Shown: positions 40,247-49,830, counted from the first letter of the stretch. The stretch: DNA of 64,000 nt from Acidovorax sp. A79 (GCF_041154505.1 NZ_AP028672.1:2954501-3018500), one strand, 5' to 3'. Translations and numbers: made by a program. Notes: generated from the letters alone by a model not told the origin.

Positions 40247-42157
40247 ATGGCCTCTTCCCCGTGCCGCGTGCTCGCCGTCATCCCCCCGATGACGCAGCTG
40301 AACACGCCCTATCCGTCCACCGCCTACCTCACGGGCTTCCTGCGCTCGCGCGGCGTCCTCGCGTTCCAGGAGGACCTGGCGCTGGCGCTCGTGCTGCGGC
40401 TGCTCTCGCCCGAGGGCCTGAGGGCCGTGGCCGCCAAGGTGGATGCACTGCCCGCCAAGAAACAAAGCCCCGCCGTGCAGTCCTTTGCCGCGCAGCAGGA
40501 CCGCTACCTGGCCACCATCGGCCCGGCCATTGCCTTCCTGCAGGGGCGCGACAGCACGCTGGCCCACCGCATCGCGGGCCGCAACTACCTGCCCGAGGGC
40601 CCACGCTTCGCCACGCTGGACGTGTATGTGGACGACGAAGGCGGCGACCCGCTGGGCTGGGCGTTCGGCGCCCTGGGCCTGCACGACAAGGCCAAGCACC
40701 TGGCCACGCTGTACCTGAACGACCTGGCCGATGTGCTGCGCGACGCGGTGGACGAGCGCTTCGAATTCGTGCGCTATGCCGAATCGCTGGCGGGCAGCCA
40801 GCCCACGTTCGACCCGCTGGCCACGGCGCTGGCCGCACCGCCCACGCTGGTGGACGACCTCCTGGCGCAGCTCACGCACGAGGCCATCGAACGCCACCAG
40901 CCCACGGTGGTGCTGCTGTCGGTGCCTTTCCCGGGCTCCGTGTACGCGGCGTTCCGCATCGCGCAGGCCATCAAGGCGCGCCATCCGCAGGTGGTGACGG
41001 TGCTGGGCGGCGGCTTCGTGAACACCGAACTGCGCGAGCTGGCCGACCCGCGCGTGTTCGACCATGTCGACTACGTGACGCTGGACGCCGGCGAGCGCCC
41101 GCTGCTGGCGCTGCTGGAACATGTGCGCGGCGAGCGCGGCCGCCAGCGGCTGGTGCGCACCTTCGTGCGCAACGACGAGGGCACCGTCCAGTACATCAAC
41201 ATGATGGAAGCCGACGTGGCCTTCGCCGAGGTGGGCACACCCACCTGGGACGGCCTGCCGCTGGACCGCTACCTGTCGCTGCTGGACATGCTCAACCCCA
41301 TGCACCGGCTGTGGAGCGACGGGCGCTGGAACAAGCTCACGGTGGCGCACGGCTGCTACTGGAAGAAGTGCAGCTTCTGCGACGTGAGCCTGGACTACAT
41401 CAGCCGCTACGAGGGCGCGAGCGCCGAGGTGCTGGCCGACCGCATCGAGGCCATCGTGCGCGAGACGGGGCAGACGGGTTTTCACTTCGTGGACGAAGCC
41501 GCGCCCCCCAAGGCGCTGAAAGCACTGGCCACCGAGCTGATCGCGCGCAACGCAGGCATCAGCTGGTGGGGCAATGTGCGGTTCGAGAAAACCTTCACGC
41601 CCGACCTGGCCGAGCTGATGGCCGACAGCGGCTGCATCGCCATCTCGGGCGGGCTCGAAGTGGCCTCCGACCGGCTGCTCACCCTCATGAAAAAAGGCGT
41701 GTCGGTGGACCAGGTGGCGCGCGTGACGCGGGCCTTCACCGACGCGGGCATCCTGGTGCATGCGTACCTGATGTTCGGCTTTCCCACGCAGACCGTGCAG
41801 GACACGGTGGACGCGCTCGAATACGTGCGCCAGCTGTTCGCCAACGGCTGCATCCAGAGCGGCTTCTTCCACCGCTTTGCCTGCACCGTGCACTCGCCCG
41901 TGGGCAAGAACCCCGAGGAGTACGGCGTGACCCTCGCGCCGCTGCCCCCGGGCGACTTCGCCAAGAACGACGTGGCCTTCATCGACCCCACGGGCGTGGA
42001 CCACGATGCGCTGGGCGGCGCGCTCAAGAAAGCCATCTACAACTACATGCACGGCATCGGTCTGGAAGAAGACGTGCGCACGTGGTTCCCCTTCAAGGTG
42101 CCCAAGACCACGGTGCGGCGCGACCGCATCGAGCGGGCGCTGCGCGAGCGAGGATGA
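40247..42157 (+). CDS. B12-binding-domain radical SAM protein
   Basis: 636 residues. The N-terminal region (RVLAVIPPMTQLNTPYPSTA, then VVTVLGGGFVNTELRELADP) is a cobalamin-binding-like Rossmann domain as in COG1032 proteins. The radical SAM domain has GCYWKKCSFCDVSLDYISRY: the cluster cysteines are Cys370, Cys375 and Cys378, a CX4CX2C spacing instead of CX3CX2C. ISGGLEVASDRLLTLMKKGV is typical of the SAM barrel. The product is unknown. It stands alone, downstream of the diguanylate cyclase gene. Confidence 0.88.
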   Translation: MASSPCRVLAVIPPMTQLNTPYPSTAYLTGFLRSRGVLAFQEDLALALVLRLLSPEGLRAVAAKVDALPAKKQSPAVQSFAAQQDRYLATIGPAIAFLQGRDSTLAHRIAGRNYLPEGPRFATLDVYVDDEGGDPLGWAFGALGLHDKAKHLATLYLNDLADVLRDAVDERFEFVRYAESLAGSQPTFDPLATALAAPPTLVDDLLAQLTHEAIERHQPTVVLLSVPFPGSVYAAFRIAQAIKARHPQVVTVLGGGFVNTELRELADPRVFDHVDYVTLDAGERPLLALLEHVRGERGRQRLVRTFVRNDEGTVQYINMMEADVAFAEVGTPTWDGLPLDRYLSLLDMLNPMHRLWSDGRWNKLTVAHGCYWKKCSFCDVSLDYISRYEGASAEVLADRIEAIVRETGQTGFHFVDEAAPPKALKALATELIARNAGISWWGNVRFEKTFTPDLAELMADSGCIAISGGLEVASDRLLTLMKKGVSVDQVARVTRAFTDAGILVHAYLMFGFPTQTVQDTVDALEYVRQLFANGCIQSGFFHRFACTVHSPVGKNPEEYGVTLAPLPPGDFAKNDVAFIDPTGVDHDALGGALKKAIYNYMHGIGLEEDVRTWFPFKVPKTTVRRDRIERALRERG

Positions 42158-42171
42158 GGGCCGGGGACTGG

Positions 42172-42230
42172 AATTTGAATGAAAATGCCGCTCAGCGGTT
42201 ATTCAACAAGCGCTGGCAGCTATCAATAGC
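42172..42230 (-). repeat. Dispersed palindromic element, copy D
   Basis: On the minus strand: GCTATTGATAGCTGCCAGCG, then CTTGTTGAATAACCGCTGAG. Same order as copy A with a partly mismatched second stem, ending in a GCATTTTCATTCA-type tail shared with copy E. Confidence 0.7.
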
Positions 42231-42237
42231 AGAGCGC

Positions 42238-42534
42238 CTACTGCTTTTGCTTCTGATAGGCCTTGTCCGCTGGCGGGCCCCGGTCCGTGTCCTGCAGGCC
42301 CCGGTGCACGTCCCGGTAGGCCTGCTCCACCTGGGCATCGGGCTGGCCGTGGGTCATATCCACCGATTCATCGCGCTCGTGCGGCAGCTTGGGCTTGTCG
42401 GCGCTTTCGGGCGGCGGCGCGGCCTGTGGGGTACGCCGGCCGGCGATGGCGGGCGACTGGGGCGTGGTGGTGTTGACGCTGGGCTGGCCGGTGGGGGCGG
42501 CGCTGGGGTGGTCCGGGGTGCTGGCGGTGGGCAT
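42238..42534 (-). CDS. Small hydrophilic hypothetical protein
   Basis: 98 residues from ATG 42534, with GCAGGAGAG upstream on the minus strand. Pro/Ala/Thr/Gln-rich, no hydrophobic segment, probably disordered; the tail is Lys/Gln-rich (PADKAYQKQKQ). No domain is recognised. The good ribosome site and polar codon choice favour a real gene. Confidence 0.65.
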   Translation of the reverse strand: MPTASTPDHPSAAPTGQPSVNTTTPQSPAIAGRRTPQAAPPPESADKPKLPHERDESVDMTHGQPDAQVEQAYRDVHRGLQDTDRGPPADKAYQKQKQ

Positions 42535-42657
42535 GTGATCTCTCCTGCGGTACAGGGCTTCATCGTAGGAAAGCCCCCGGAGCCGCCGTGTAGTCCCCGG
42601 CGCCATCTGTCCGCCGGGTGAAGCGGCCGCTGGCCGCGAAGGCGCAGGCGCCAACCC

Positions 42658-44847
42658 ATGCGACACTACTGTATGTCTCAACAGGTGTGGGCCGCGCAGG
42701 CCCTTGAATCTTTCGATGCGGTGGTGCAGGCCACGCCCGGGTTTCGCAGCCGCGACGGCCAGCGGCGCATGGCCGAGCAGGTGGCGCACACGTTCAGCAG
42801 CGCCACGCTGGGCAAGGTGGACGAGGAGGGCGGCGAGGCGGCGCCCACGCGCTCCATCGCCGTCATCCAGGCCGGCACGGGCGTGGGCAAGTCGCTGGCC
42901 TACTGTGCGCCCGCCATCGCGCTGGCGCTGTCGCGCGGCACGCGGGTGCTGATCTCCACCGCCACCGTGGCGCTGCAGGAGCAGCTGGTCAACAAGGACC
43001 TGCCGGCGCTGGCCGCGCTGATGCCCCAGCCCTTCAAGTTCGCGCTGGCCAAGGGGCGCGGGCGCTATGTGTGCAAGCTCAAGCTCGACCGGCTGGCGGG
43101 CACGGGCGAGGCCGAGGCGTCCGATGAAGACGACCTGTTCGCCGAGGAGGAGGCCGCCGCCCGCGCCAAGCGCCCCCGGCAGGAAACCGAGGCGCGCATC
43201 CAGTTCTACGGCGCCATGGCGCAGACGCTGGCCAAGGGCGCCTGGGACGGCGACCGCGACAGCCTGGAGACCCCGCCCGAGCCCGAGGTGTGGAGCCCCG
43301 TGGCGGCCGAGGGCGCGTCGTGCACGGGCAAGCACTGCCCCGCCTTCAGCCAATGCACCTACTACGACAAGCGCAAGGAGCTGGTGGGCGCGCAGGTGAT
43401 CGTGGCCAACCATGACCTGCTGCTGTCGTCGCTGGGCGCGCGCGTGCTGCCCGAGCTGGACAACTGCCTCCTGGTGCTGGACGAGGCCCACCACCTGCCC
43501 GCCACGGCGCTCGACCAGTTCGCCTGCAGCATGGACCTGTCGCGCCTGGCGTGGATCGACCGGCTCTCCAGCCGGGGCCTGCGCATCGGCGCGCTGCTGG
43601 AGGTCGAAGAGATTGCCGACATCCCGCGCCACGCGGCCCAGCTGCGGCAGACACTGCAGGACCTGGCGCGCATCGTGATGGACGTGTACGGCCCCGCGCT
43701 CAAGAGCCAGAAGGACACCTGGGGCCCGGCCCGGGTGCGGGTGCCGCGCGGCGAGCTGCCCGAGCCGCTCACCGCGCCGCTGGGGCTGCTGGCCGCCAGC
43801 GCCGACGGCTTCCTCGAAGCCCTGCGCGCCATCAGCAAGGCCCTGCGCGCCGAAATGCGCGACAAGCCCGAGGAGGCCAAGCGCCTGTCCACCCTGTATG
43901 CGCAGATCGGCATGCTGGCGCCGCGCCTGGAAGAGCTGCACGCCACCGCGCAGCTGCTGCTGCAGGAGGCCCCCCAGGGCGCAGACCGCAGCTTCGTGCC
44001 TGCGGCCAAGTGGTTCACGCTGGAGGTCGATGGCGATTTCATCGTGGTCAAGGCACACGCCAGCCCCATCCTGCCGGGCACCACGCTGCGCAACCACCTG
44101 TGGAACGCGGTGCGCGGCGCGGTGCTCACGTCGGCCACGCTCAACAGCTGCGGCAATTTCGATTTCTTCCTGCGCGAGGCCGGGCTGCACGGCGACGAGG
44201 CCGCGACCACGCTGGAGGTGCCCAGCCCCTTCAACTACGCCGCCCAGGGCACGCTGATCGCCGCCGAGACGCGCGCCGACCCCAAGAACGCCGCGCAGTT
44301 CACGGCCGAGATGGTGGATGCGCTGCTGCACGACATCGCGCGCGTGGAGTACGGCGCGCTGGTGCTGTTCACCTCGCGCGAGCAGATGCGCCAGGCCGTG
44401 GATGCGCTGCCCACCGCCATGCGCAGCGTGGTGCTGGTGCAAAACGCGCTGCCGCGCACGCAGTTGCTCAAGCGCCACCGAGAGCGGGTGGAGAACGGCG
44501 AGCCCTCGGTCATCTTCGGCATGCAGTCCTTCGGCGAGGGGCTGGATCTGCCCGGGCGGCTGTGCGAGTCGGTGTTCATCACCAAGCTGCCCTTTGCCCC
44601 GCCCGACGACCCGGTGGGAGAGGCCCGCGCCGAATGGCTGCGCGCCGTGGGCCGCGACCCGTTCAGCGAACTGGTGGTGCCCGCCACCGCCATCCGCCTG
44701 GCGCAGTGGGTGGGCCGCGCCATCCGCACCGAGGACGACCAGGCGCATGTCTACTGCTACGACAAGCGCCTCATGCGCACGAGCTACGGCCAGCGCCTGC
44801 TCAAGGGCCTGCCGCCCTTTGCGCTGGAGCAACGCGCGCCCCTGTAG
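42658..44847 (+). CDS. dinG: ATP-dependent DNA helicase DinG (XPD-like, Fe-S)
   Basis: 729 residues from ATG 42658; ATG 42673 (MSQQVWAAQ) is an equally likely start, as neither has a clear ribosome site. An SF2 5'-3' helicase that unwinds D-loops, R-loops and damaged DNA. Walker [14 protein letters not shown]; four cluster cysteines near residues 138, 221, 227 and 232 ([17 protein letters not shown]); DEAH box [10 protein letters not shown]; motif [14 protein letters not shown]. The acidic insertion after the first Cys ([16 protein letters not shown]) is noteworthy. Confidence 0.94.
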   Translation: MRHYCMSQQVWAAQALESFDAVVQATPGFRSRDGQRRMAEQVAHTFSSATLGKVDEEGGEAAPTRSIAVIQAGTGVGKSLAYCAPAIALALSRGTRVLISTATVALQEQLVNKDLPALAALMPQPFKFALAKGRGRYVCKLKLDRLAGTGEAEASDEDDLFAEEEAAARAKRPRQETEARIQFYGAMAQTLAKGAWDGDRDSLETPPEPEVWSPVAAEGASCTGKHCPAFSQCTYYDKRKELVGAQVIVANHDLLLSSLGARVLPELDNCLLVLDEAHHLPATALDQFACSMDLSRLAWIDRLSSRGLRIGALLEVEEIADIPRHAAQLRQTLQDLARIVMDVYGPALKSQKDTWGPARVRVPRGELPEPLTAPLGLLAASADGFLEALRAISKALRAEMRDKPEEAKRLSTLYAQIGMLAPRLEELHATAQLLLQEAPQGADRSFVPAAKWFTLEVDGDFIVVKAHASPILPGTTLRNHLWNAVRGAVLTSATLNSCGNFDFFLREAGLHGDEAATTLEVPSPFNYAAQGTLIAAETRADPKNAAQFTAEMVDALLHDIARVEYGALVLFTSREQMRQAVDALPTAMRSVVLVQNALPRTQLLKRHRERVENGEPSVIFGMQSFGEGLDLPGRLCESVFITKLPFAPPDDPVGEARAEWLRAVGRDPFSELVVPATAIRLAQWVGRAIRTEDDQAHVYCYDKRLMRTSYGQRLLKGLPPFALEQRAPL

Positions 44848-44981
44848 GATGCCCCCCGAGTCGCCTGCGGCGCCGTCCCCACCAGCGGGCGCCACGGCGG
44901 CACGGGCCGGGGGCTGGACCCGTCCCACGCGCCGCGCTGCCCCTCCCTTCCTCCCCATTTGCCATCCCCAGCGAGAACCCC

Positions 44982-45338
44982 ATGACGAACGCCATCCCCG
45001 CCTGCCCCCAATGCGGCCTGGAGAACACCTACCCCGACGGCAACCACTACATCTGCCCTGACTGCGCCTTCGAATGGCCCCAGGCAGCCGAATCCGCCGA
45101 GGCCGACGCGCCCGAGGGCGGCGGCGCCGTGCTGGACGCCCACGGCAACCCGCTGGCCGATGGCGACGCGGTGATCCTGGTGAAGGACCTCAAGGTCAAG
45201 GGGTCCTCATCCACGCTCAAGAAGGGCACCAAGATCAAGGGCATCCGCCTCGTCGATGGCGCCGACGGCCACAACGTGGACTGCAAGACGGAGCTGGGCA
45301 GCATGCTGCTCAAGTCAGAGTTCCTGAAAAAGGCCTGA
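44982..45338 (+). CDS. yjdM: YjdM/PhnA-family zinc-ribbon protein
   Basis: 118 residues from ATG 44982. The N-terminal zinc ribbon has [10 protein letters not shown] and CPDCAFEW. The PhnA domain follows ([40 protein letters not shown]). Despite the historical name, the family is not shown to act on phosphonates. The 171-bp gap after it (45339-45509) shows no feature. Confidence 0.95.
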   Translation: MTNAIPACPQCGLENTYPDGNHYICPDCAFEWPQAAESAEADAPEGGGAVLDAHGNPLADGDAVILVKDLKVKGSSSTLKKGTKIKGIRLVDGADGHNVDCKTELGSMLLKSEFLKKA

Positions 45339-45509
45339 TCGGGCCCGGCCCCGGGCCCCCGCCCGCGATACAGGGCGCGGGGCGCGGCGGTGTCAGATAA
45401 ACACCCACGCCCCGGCGGGCGGCGGGCCGACACGGTGCGCGCGCCACCCTGCCTAGAGTGAATGGAAGCACCGACCCCTTCCCCCATTTCACCACCGCAC
45501 GGAGAGCCC

Positions 45510-46013
45510 ATGCCCCACGACACCCCCGCCCACGACACCTTGTGGAAGCTCATCAAGGACATCCGCTTCGGGATGCTGACCCACCGCACCGCCAGCGGCA
45601 TGCTGCATGCCCACCCGCTGACCACGCAGAACCGCCGCATGGACGAACAGGCGGAGCTTTATTTCTTCATCCCCAAGTCCGGCGAACTGTACGAGCGCCT
45701 CCTCACCGATGGCGAGGTGAACGTCTCGTACGCCGACCCCGGCGCGGACAGCTATGTCTCGCTCTCGGGCCAGGCGCGTTTCGTGGACGATCTGGCGCAA
45801 AAGGAAGCCTTGTGGTCGACCGCAGCCCAGGCATGGTTTCCGGGCGGCCACACCGATCCGGAGCTGGCCCTGCTGGCCGTGCGCATCCGCCATGCCGAAT
45901 ACTGGGACGTGGACGAAAGCAAGATGGTGCAGCTGTTCAAGATGGCCAAGGCGGCCGTCACCGGCCAGCCCCCGCGCCAGCTGGGCGAGCACAAGGAACT
46001 GACGCTGCCGTGA
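45510..46013 (+). CDS. Pyridoxamine 5'-phosphate oxidase-like (general stress) flavin-binding protein
   Basis: 167 residues from ATG 45510, preceded by GGAGAG. It has the split-barrel pattern of general stress protein 26: LIKDIRFGMLTHRTASGMLH, PLTTQNRRMDEQAELYFFIP, VNVSYADPGADSYVSLSGQA and AEYWDVDESKMVQLFK. It probably binds FMN or F420; no enzymatic role is established. A small stress-type hydrophilic protein gene follows in the same direction. Confidence 0.92.
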   Translation: MPHDTPAHDTLWKLIKDIRFGMLTHRTASGMLHAHPLTTQNRRMDEQAELYFFIPKSGELYERLLTDGEVNVSYADPGADSYVSLSGQARFVDDLAQKEALWSTAAQAWFPGGHTDPELALLAVRIRHAEYWDVDESKMVQLFKMAKAAVTGQPPRQLGEHKELTLP

Positions 46014-46059
46014 ACGGCACCGCCACGCCTTTTCTTCACCATCCATTCCAGGAGGTTCC

Positions 46060-46308
46060 ATGAGCAGCAAGGAAAACCGCCGCGAGGAAGACCCATCGGG
46101 CGGCAATGACAACACCGAGGGCTCGGGCAAGGTCGCCCAGGCCCACAACAGCACGGGCGACAAGCCCACCACCCAGATCAACCAGGGCCGCCGCACCCCC
46201 GAAAGCCGGGGCGACCGCGACACGCACCTGGGCAGCAGCAACCAGGCGCAGTCGCGCCGGGGCGCCGCCGGCAGCAGCGGCCCGGCGGGTAGCCGCGGGG
46301 CGGGCTGA
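46060..46308 (+). CDS. Small hydrophilic, probably disordered protein
   Basis: 82 residues with an ideal AGGAGG site 6 bp before ATG 46060. Almost devoid of hydrophobic residues and rich in Gly, Ser, Asn, Arg and Gln (EEDPSGGNDNTEGSGKVAQA). No domain is recognised. A strong terminator follows, so it is the last gene of the transcript with the flavin-binding protein. Confidence 0.75.
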   Translation: MSSKENRREEDPSGGNDNTEGSGKVAQAHNSTGDKPTTQINQGRRTPESRGDRDTHLGSSNQAQSRRGAAGSSGPAGSRGAG

Positions 46309-46344
46309 GCGCCGCCGGCACCGGCACCGCTCGCACCCATGCGC

Positions 46345-46370
46345 AAAGAGCCTTCGGGCTCTTTTCTTTT
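46345..46370 (+). terminator. Rho-independent terminator with UUCG loop
   Basis: Perfect 8-bp stem AAAGAGCC / GGCTCTTT (46345-46352, 46357-46364) closed by TTCG and followed by TTCTTTT. Confidence 0.9.
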
Positions 46371-46381
46371 GCGCGTGGCCC

Positions 46382-46436
46382 TTGAAGCAAAAAATTTTCC
46401 ATCCATATACCATCCATGCACCATCCATATGGATGG
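46382..46436 (+). promoter_or_regulatory. Promoter overlapped by 11-bp phased CCATCCAT operator repeats
   Basis: CCATCCAT occurs at 46399, 46410 and 46421, exactly 11 bp apart, and once inverted (ATGGATGG, 46429-46436), which makes the last pair a 16-bp palindrome. A promoter TTGAAG (46382-46387), 18-bp spacer, TATACC (46406-46411) lies within the first copies. The ribbon-helix-helix gene starts 33 bp downstream, and such regulators bind arrays of this kind, so auto-repression is likely. Confidence 0.65.
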
Positions 46437-46469
46437 AAATCATCCACACCACCGGCCACGGAGGGCCCC

Positions 46470-46898
46470 ATGACCCCAGCTCCCGCTTCGTCCCTGGCCG
46501 TGCGCGGCAAGATTCCCGATTCCGAAAAGATCACGATCAACCTGGGCTTTGTCGACCTGGGCCACATCGACCTGCTGGTGTCGGAAGGGTTTTATGCCAA
46601 CCGCACCGACTTCATCCGCACGGCCATCCGCCAGCAGCTGGCCGCCCAGGGCGACGCCGTGCGGCAGGTGGTGGCCCGCAAGATGCTTGTGCTGGGCCTG
46701 CAGCGGTTTGGCCGCGCCGAGCTGCAAGCCGTGCAGGCAGCGGGCCAGGTGCTCGAGATCCGCGTGCTCGGCCTGGTCAGCATCGACGACGACGTGCCGC
46801 CCACCCTGGCGCAGGCCACGATTGCCTCCATCACGGTGCTGGGCGCGTTTCACGCCAGCGCCCCGGTCAAGGCCGCCCTGGCAGGGCGCATTGGCTGA
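46470..46898 (+). CDS. Ribbon-helix-helix (CopG-like) transcriptional regulator
   Basis: 142 residues from ATG 46470, preceded by GAGGG. The RHH segment is KITINLGFVDLGHIDLLVSE followed by GFYANRTDFIRTAIRQQL, at residues about 25-63. The C-terminal 70 residues form an unrecognised domain (VLEIRVLGLVSIDDDVP). The gene directly follows a phased operator array and precedes a PHB-depolymerase-like esterase by 31 bp, so the two are probably an autoregulated operon. Confidence 0.85.
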   Translation: MTPAPASSLAVRGKIPDSEKITINLGFVDLGHIDLLVSEGFYANRTDFIRTAIRQQLAAQGDAVRQVVARKMLVLGLQRFGRAELQAVQAAGQVLEIRVLGLVSIDDDVPPTLAQATIASITVLGAFHASAPVKAALAGRIG

Positions 46899-46929
46899 GC
46901 GCGGCGCACCACCACCACGAAAGAACCCC

Positions 46930-48177
46930 ATGGACTGGAACCTCAAACTCAAACAGCTGATGGGTCAGGCCACCCACCTGGTGCGCAGCGGCCAGCTGGC
47001 GGATGCCACGCGGGCCATCCAGCAGGCGCTGGGCAGCGCTTCGGCCACGGCGCCGGGGCCCGCCGCGCCGCCGCCGGAACGCGCGGGCCCCGCCCCGGTG
47101 CAGGCACCGGCAGCCCCCTTCGCCTTTCGCACGGGAACCCCGTGGCGCAGCAGCGCGGCGCAGGACGTGGAGGACGCGGTGGTGGTCGAGCGCGGCACCG
47201 TGCAAGCCCCCCCGGGCGCGGCCCGGCCCGCCCCACCGTCCGGGCCGGGTGCACGCCCGGCGGCCGCCGCGCCGCACGCCGCCGAGCCCCCGGACAGCTT
47301 CACCGCGGTCGCCTTCAGCCACCCTGGCGCCCCGCACAACCCGCACCACTACCACCTGTACGTGCCGCCCGGCGCGGGGGCCGGCACGCCCATGCCACTG
47401 GTGCTGATGCTGCACGGCTGCACGCAGAATCCCGTGGACTTCGCCACCGGCACCGGGATGAACGCCGCCGCCGCCCCGGCCAACGCGCTGGTGCTGTACC
47501 CCGCACAGCCCCACAGCGCCAACCCCAACGGCTGCTGGAACTGGTTCCGCCCCGAAGACCAGCGCCGGGGCGGCGGCGAACCCGCTCTGCTGGTGGCGAT
47601 GGTGCAGGACGTGATGGCGCGCCACCCCGTGGATGCGCGGCGCGTCTACGCGGCGGGCCTGTCGGCCGGCGGCGCCATGGCCGCGCTGCTGGGCCGCGAG
47701 TACCCCGACGTGTTTGCGGCCGTGGGCGTGCACTCGGGCCTGCAGGCCGGCGCGGCACACAACGTGATGGGGGCGCTGTCGGCCATGAAGCATGGCGCCA
47801 GGCCGGCGGCGGGCACCCCGGCTCCGGGGGCTGTTGCGGCGGCACCCCTGATCGTCTTCCACGGCGATGCCGACACCACCGTGCACGCCCGCAACGGCGA
47901 GCAGCTGGTGCAGGCGGCGCGGGCCAGCGCCCCGGGCACCGTGGAGCTGGGCACGCACCAGGGCCAGTCGGCCGGAGGCCAGGGCTACACGCGCACGGTG
48001 TATGGCCTCGCAGGCGCGCCGGTGGCGGAGCACTGGGTGCTGCATGGCGGCGGCCATGCCTGGGCGGGCGGGCATGCGCAGGGCAGCCACACCGACCCCC
48101 GGGGGGTATCGGCCACGCGGGAGATGCTGCGGTTCTTCCTGGAGCATCCCCGGGGACTGGCCGGCACCCCGCCATAA
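46930..48177 (+). CDS. PHB depolymerase-family (LpqC-like) esterase
   Basis: 415 residues from ATG 46930. The first 130 residues are a short helix followed by a Pro/Ala-rich linker. The alpha/beta-hydrolase begins near HYHLYVPPGAG, with the oxyanion region LMLHGCTQNP. The nucleophile Ser is in AAGLSAGGAMAALLG, Asp in VFHGDADTTV and His in LHGGGHAWAGG. No signal peptide is seen, so it probably acts inside the cell. It resembles the PHB depolymerase/feruloyl-esterase family; the substrate is not fixed. Confidence 0.92.
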   Translation: MDWNLKLKQLMGQATHLVRSGQLADATRAIQQALGSASATAPGPAAPPPERAGPAPVQAPAAPFAFRTGTPWRSSAAQDVEDAVVVERGTVQAPPGAARPAPPSGPGARPAAAAPHAAEPPDSFTAVAFSHPGAPHNPHHYHLYVPPGAGAGTPMPLVLMLHGCTQNPVDFATGTGMNAAAAPANALVLYPAQPHSANPNGCWNWFRPEDQRRGGGEPALLVAMVQDVMARHPVDARRVYAAGLSAGGAMAALLGREYPDVFAAVGVHSGLQAGAAHNVMGALSAMKHGARPAAGTPAPGAVAAAPLIVFHGDADTTVHARNGEQLVQAARASAPGTVELGTHQGQSAGGQGYTRTVYGLAGAPVAEHWVLHGGGHAWAGGHAQGSHTDPRGVSATREMLRFFLEHPRGLAGTPP

Positions 48178-48254
48178 TTTGCCCGGGAGCGCAGCGCCAC
48201 CTTCATCCAGCACAACAACACGGTGCGAAAGCCATCCAGGGAGAGGAATCCATC

Positions 48255-49022
48255 ATGGAGAACGTCTACATCACCGTCGCGGGGCTGGTGGCCATCGGGC
48301 TGGTCTTCTACGCCCTGCGGCGTTCGGGGCGCCAGGACAACACCCGCACCGACCTGCGCATCACCGCGGTCTCCATCGCGCCCCCCTCGGGCAGCGTGCT
48401 GCCGGCCAACACGCCGATCACCGTGACCCTGGACTACCGCTACGGCGCGCCGCGCGAGCCGCTATATGCGTGGGTGAAGATCCTGGACACCACCTACGAC
48501 TCCCTCTACGAAGGCTCGCACGACATGCTGAACCCGGGCTCCGGGCGTGTGAGCCGTTCGGTGCACCTCACGCAGGCGGGGACCGTGCGCGAGTTGTTCA
48601 TCGTGGTCAAGAACCGGGACTTCGTGGAGGTGTTCAACCAGGCCATCGCCGTGGACTTCACCTACGAGGAAGCGGTGCTGGACGAGGCGCAAAGGAACGA
48701 TGGCAAGGGATCGCGGATCACCGACATCCGTCTGTCCATTGCGTCCCCCGCCACGGTCAAGGCCGGCACCCGCATCGATGTCGAGGTCGAATACGACATC
48801 CAGGCGGAGGAAGGCCTGGACATCTGGGTCATTCCCGACACGCAGGCCAACATGACCTACGAGGGCACCACGGGCCGGCTGGACGGCGCGGGGACCGTGC
48901 ACAGGCACTTCACCCTCATCGACCCCTGCGCGGTCACGGGCCTGCGGCTGCTGATGAAGAATGCGTCGAGCCAGACGGTCTACGAACACCGCGTGCCGGT
49001 GGACTACACCTTCACGGTGTAG
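48255..49022 (+). CDS. Membrane-anchored protein of unknown function with two beta-domains
   Basis: 255 residues with GAGAGGA before ATG 48255. One N-terminal membrane segment (ITVAGLVAIGLVFYALRRS), then two similar units of about 110 residues: unit 1 begins TDLRITAVSIAPPSGSVLPA and ends QAIAVDFTYE; unit 2 begins SRITDIRLSIASPATVKAGT and ends HRVPVDYTFTV. The units look like Ig-like beta-sandwiches from an internal duplication. Function unknown; it follows the esterase by 77 bp. Confidence 0.75.
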   Translation: MENVYITVAGLVAIGLVFYALRRSGRQDNTRTDLRITAVSIAPPSGSVLPANTPITVTLDYRYGAPREPLYAWVKILDTTYDSLYEGSHDMLNPGSGRVSRSVHLTQAGTVRELFIVVKNRDFVEVFNQAIAVDFTYEEAVLDEAQRNDGKGSRITDIRLSIASPATVKAGTRIDVEVEYDIQAEEGLDIWVIPDTQANMTYEGTTGRLDGAGTVHRHFTLIDPCAVTGLRLLMKNASSQTVYEHRVPVDYTFTV

Positions 49023-49148
49023 CCGTTCCCAGCCGACCATCCCCGGGGCCCGGCACGGGGTTCGGTTTATCCTGCAGGCCCGCCGGCACAATCCGCTGCG
49101 GCCCGCAATGGGGGCCGCTGACGCACGGCCTTGCCCCTCGGAACACCC

Positions 49149-49760
49149 ATGCCCCCCATCGCCGTCATCGACTTTGAAACCACCGGCGTCTCGCCCGGCC
49201 AGGGCGCGCGCGCGACCGAGGTCGCCATCGTGCTGCTGGAAAAAGGCCAGGTGGTGGACCGCTTCCAGAGCCTCCTGAAAACCGGCGCGTGGATTCCGCC
49301 GTTCATCACCCAGCTCACCGGCATCACCAACGCCATGGTGAACGCGGCCCCAGAGGCCGCAGGCGTCATGGCCGATGCCGCGCGCTTCGTGGGCGATGCG
49401 CCCATGGTGGCGCACAACGCGTCGTTCGACAGCAAGTTCTGGCAGGCCGAACTGGCACGGGCCGGCGTGGCCGCGCCGCACCCCTTCGCCTGCACCGTGC
49501 TGCTGTCGCGCCGCCTGTACCCGCAGGCCCCCAGCCACAAGCTCGGTACGCTGGTGGACTACCACGGCCTGCCGCGCACGGGCCAGGCCCACCGGGCGCT
49601 GGCCGATGCCGAAATGGCCGCCGCGCTGCTCGCGCGCATCCAGCACGACCTGCGCACGCGCTGGCGGGTGGCCGAACCCAGCCACGCACTGCTGCAGCTG
49701 GTGCAGCGCTGCGCCAAACCCGCGGTGGGCGCGCTGCTCGCGCGGCACGCCACGCCCTGA
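49149..49760 (+). CDS. DEDDh 3'-5' exonuclease (DNA polymerase III epsilon-like)
   Basis: 203 residues from ATG 49149 (MPPIAVIDFETTGVSP). Exo I DFETTG, Exo II VAHNASFDSKFW and Exo III HRALADAEMA supply the D, E, D, D and H residues. It is shorter than DnaQ and lacks its alpha-binding tail, so it is probably a stand-alone repair exonuclease (ExoX-like or RNase T-like). Confidence 0.92.
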   Translation: MPPIAVIDFETTGVSPGQGARATEVAIVLLEKGQVVDRFQSLLKTGAWIPPFITQLTGITNAMVNAAPEAAGVMADAARFVGDAPMVAHNASFDSKFWQAELARAGVAAPHPFACTVLLSRRLYPQAPSHKLGTLVDYHGLPRTGQAHRALADAEMAAALLARIQHDLRTRWRVAEPSHALLQLVQRCAKPAVGALLARHATP

Positions 49761-49768
49761 ATGCGTTT

Positions 49769-49830
49769 GCTACATATTTAATAGCTTGCGGCGCTTATCC
49801 ACAGTGCGCTAGAAGGCATTTTCATTCATG
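49769..49830 (+). repeat. Dispersed palindromic element, copy E
   Basis: GCTACATATTTAATAGCTTG, then CGGCGCTTATCCACAGTGCG and an AGAAGGCATTTTCATTCA-type tail. The first inverted repeat is kept; the second stem is partly decayed. It also contains TTATCCACA, a perfect DnaA-box match, probably by chance. Confidence 0.65.

Noticed and set aside
49797..49805. Perfect DnaA-box match TTATCCACA in the exonuclease-DUF3297 gap
   Set aside because: It lies within copy E of the dispersed palindrome, whose consensus already contains GCTTAT; a lone box far from dnaA is most likely chance.
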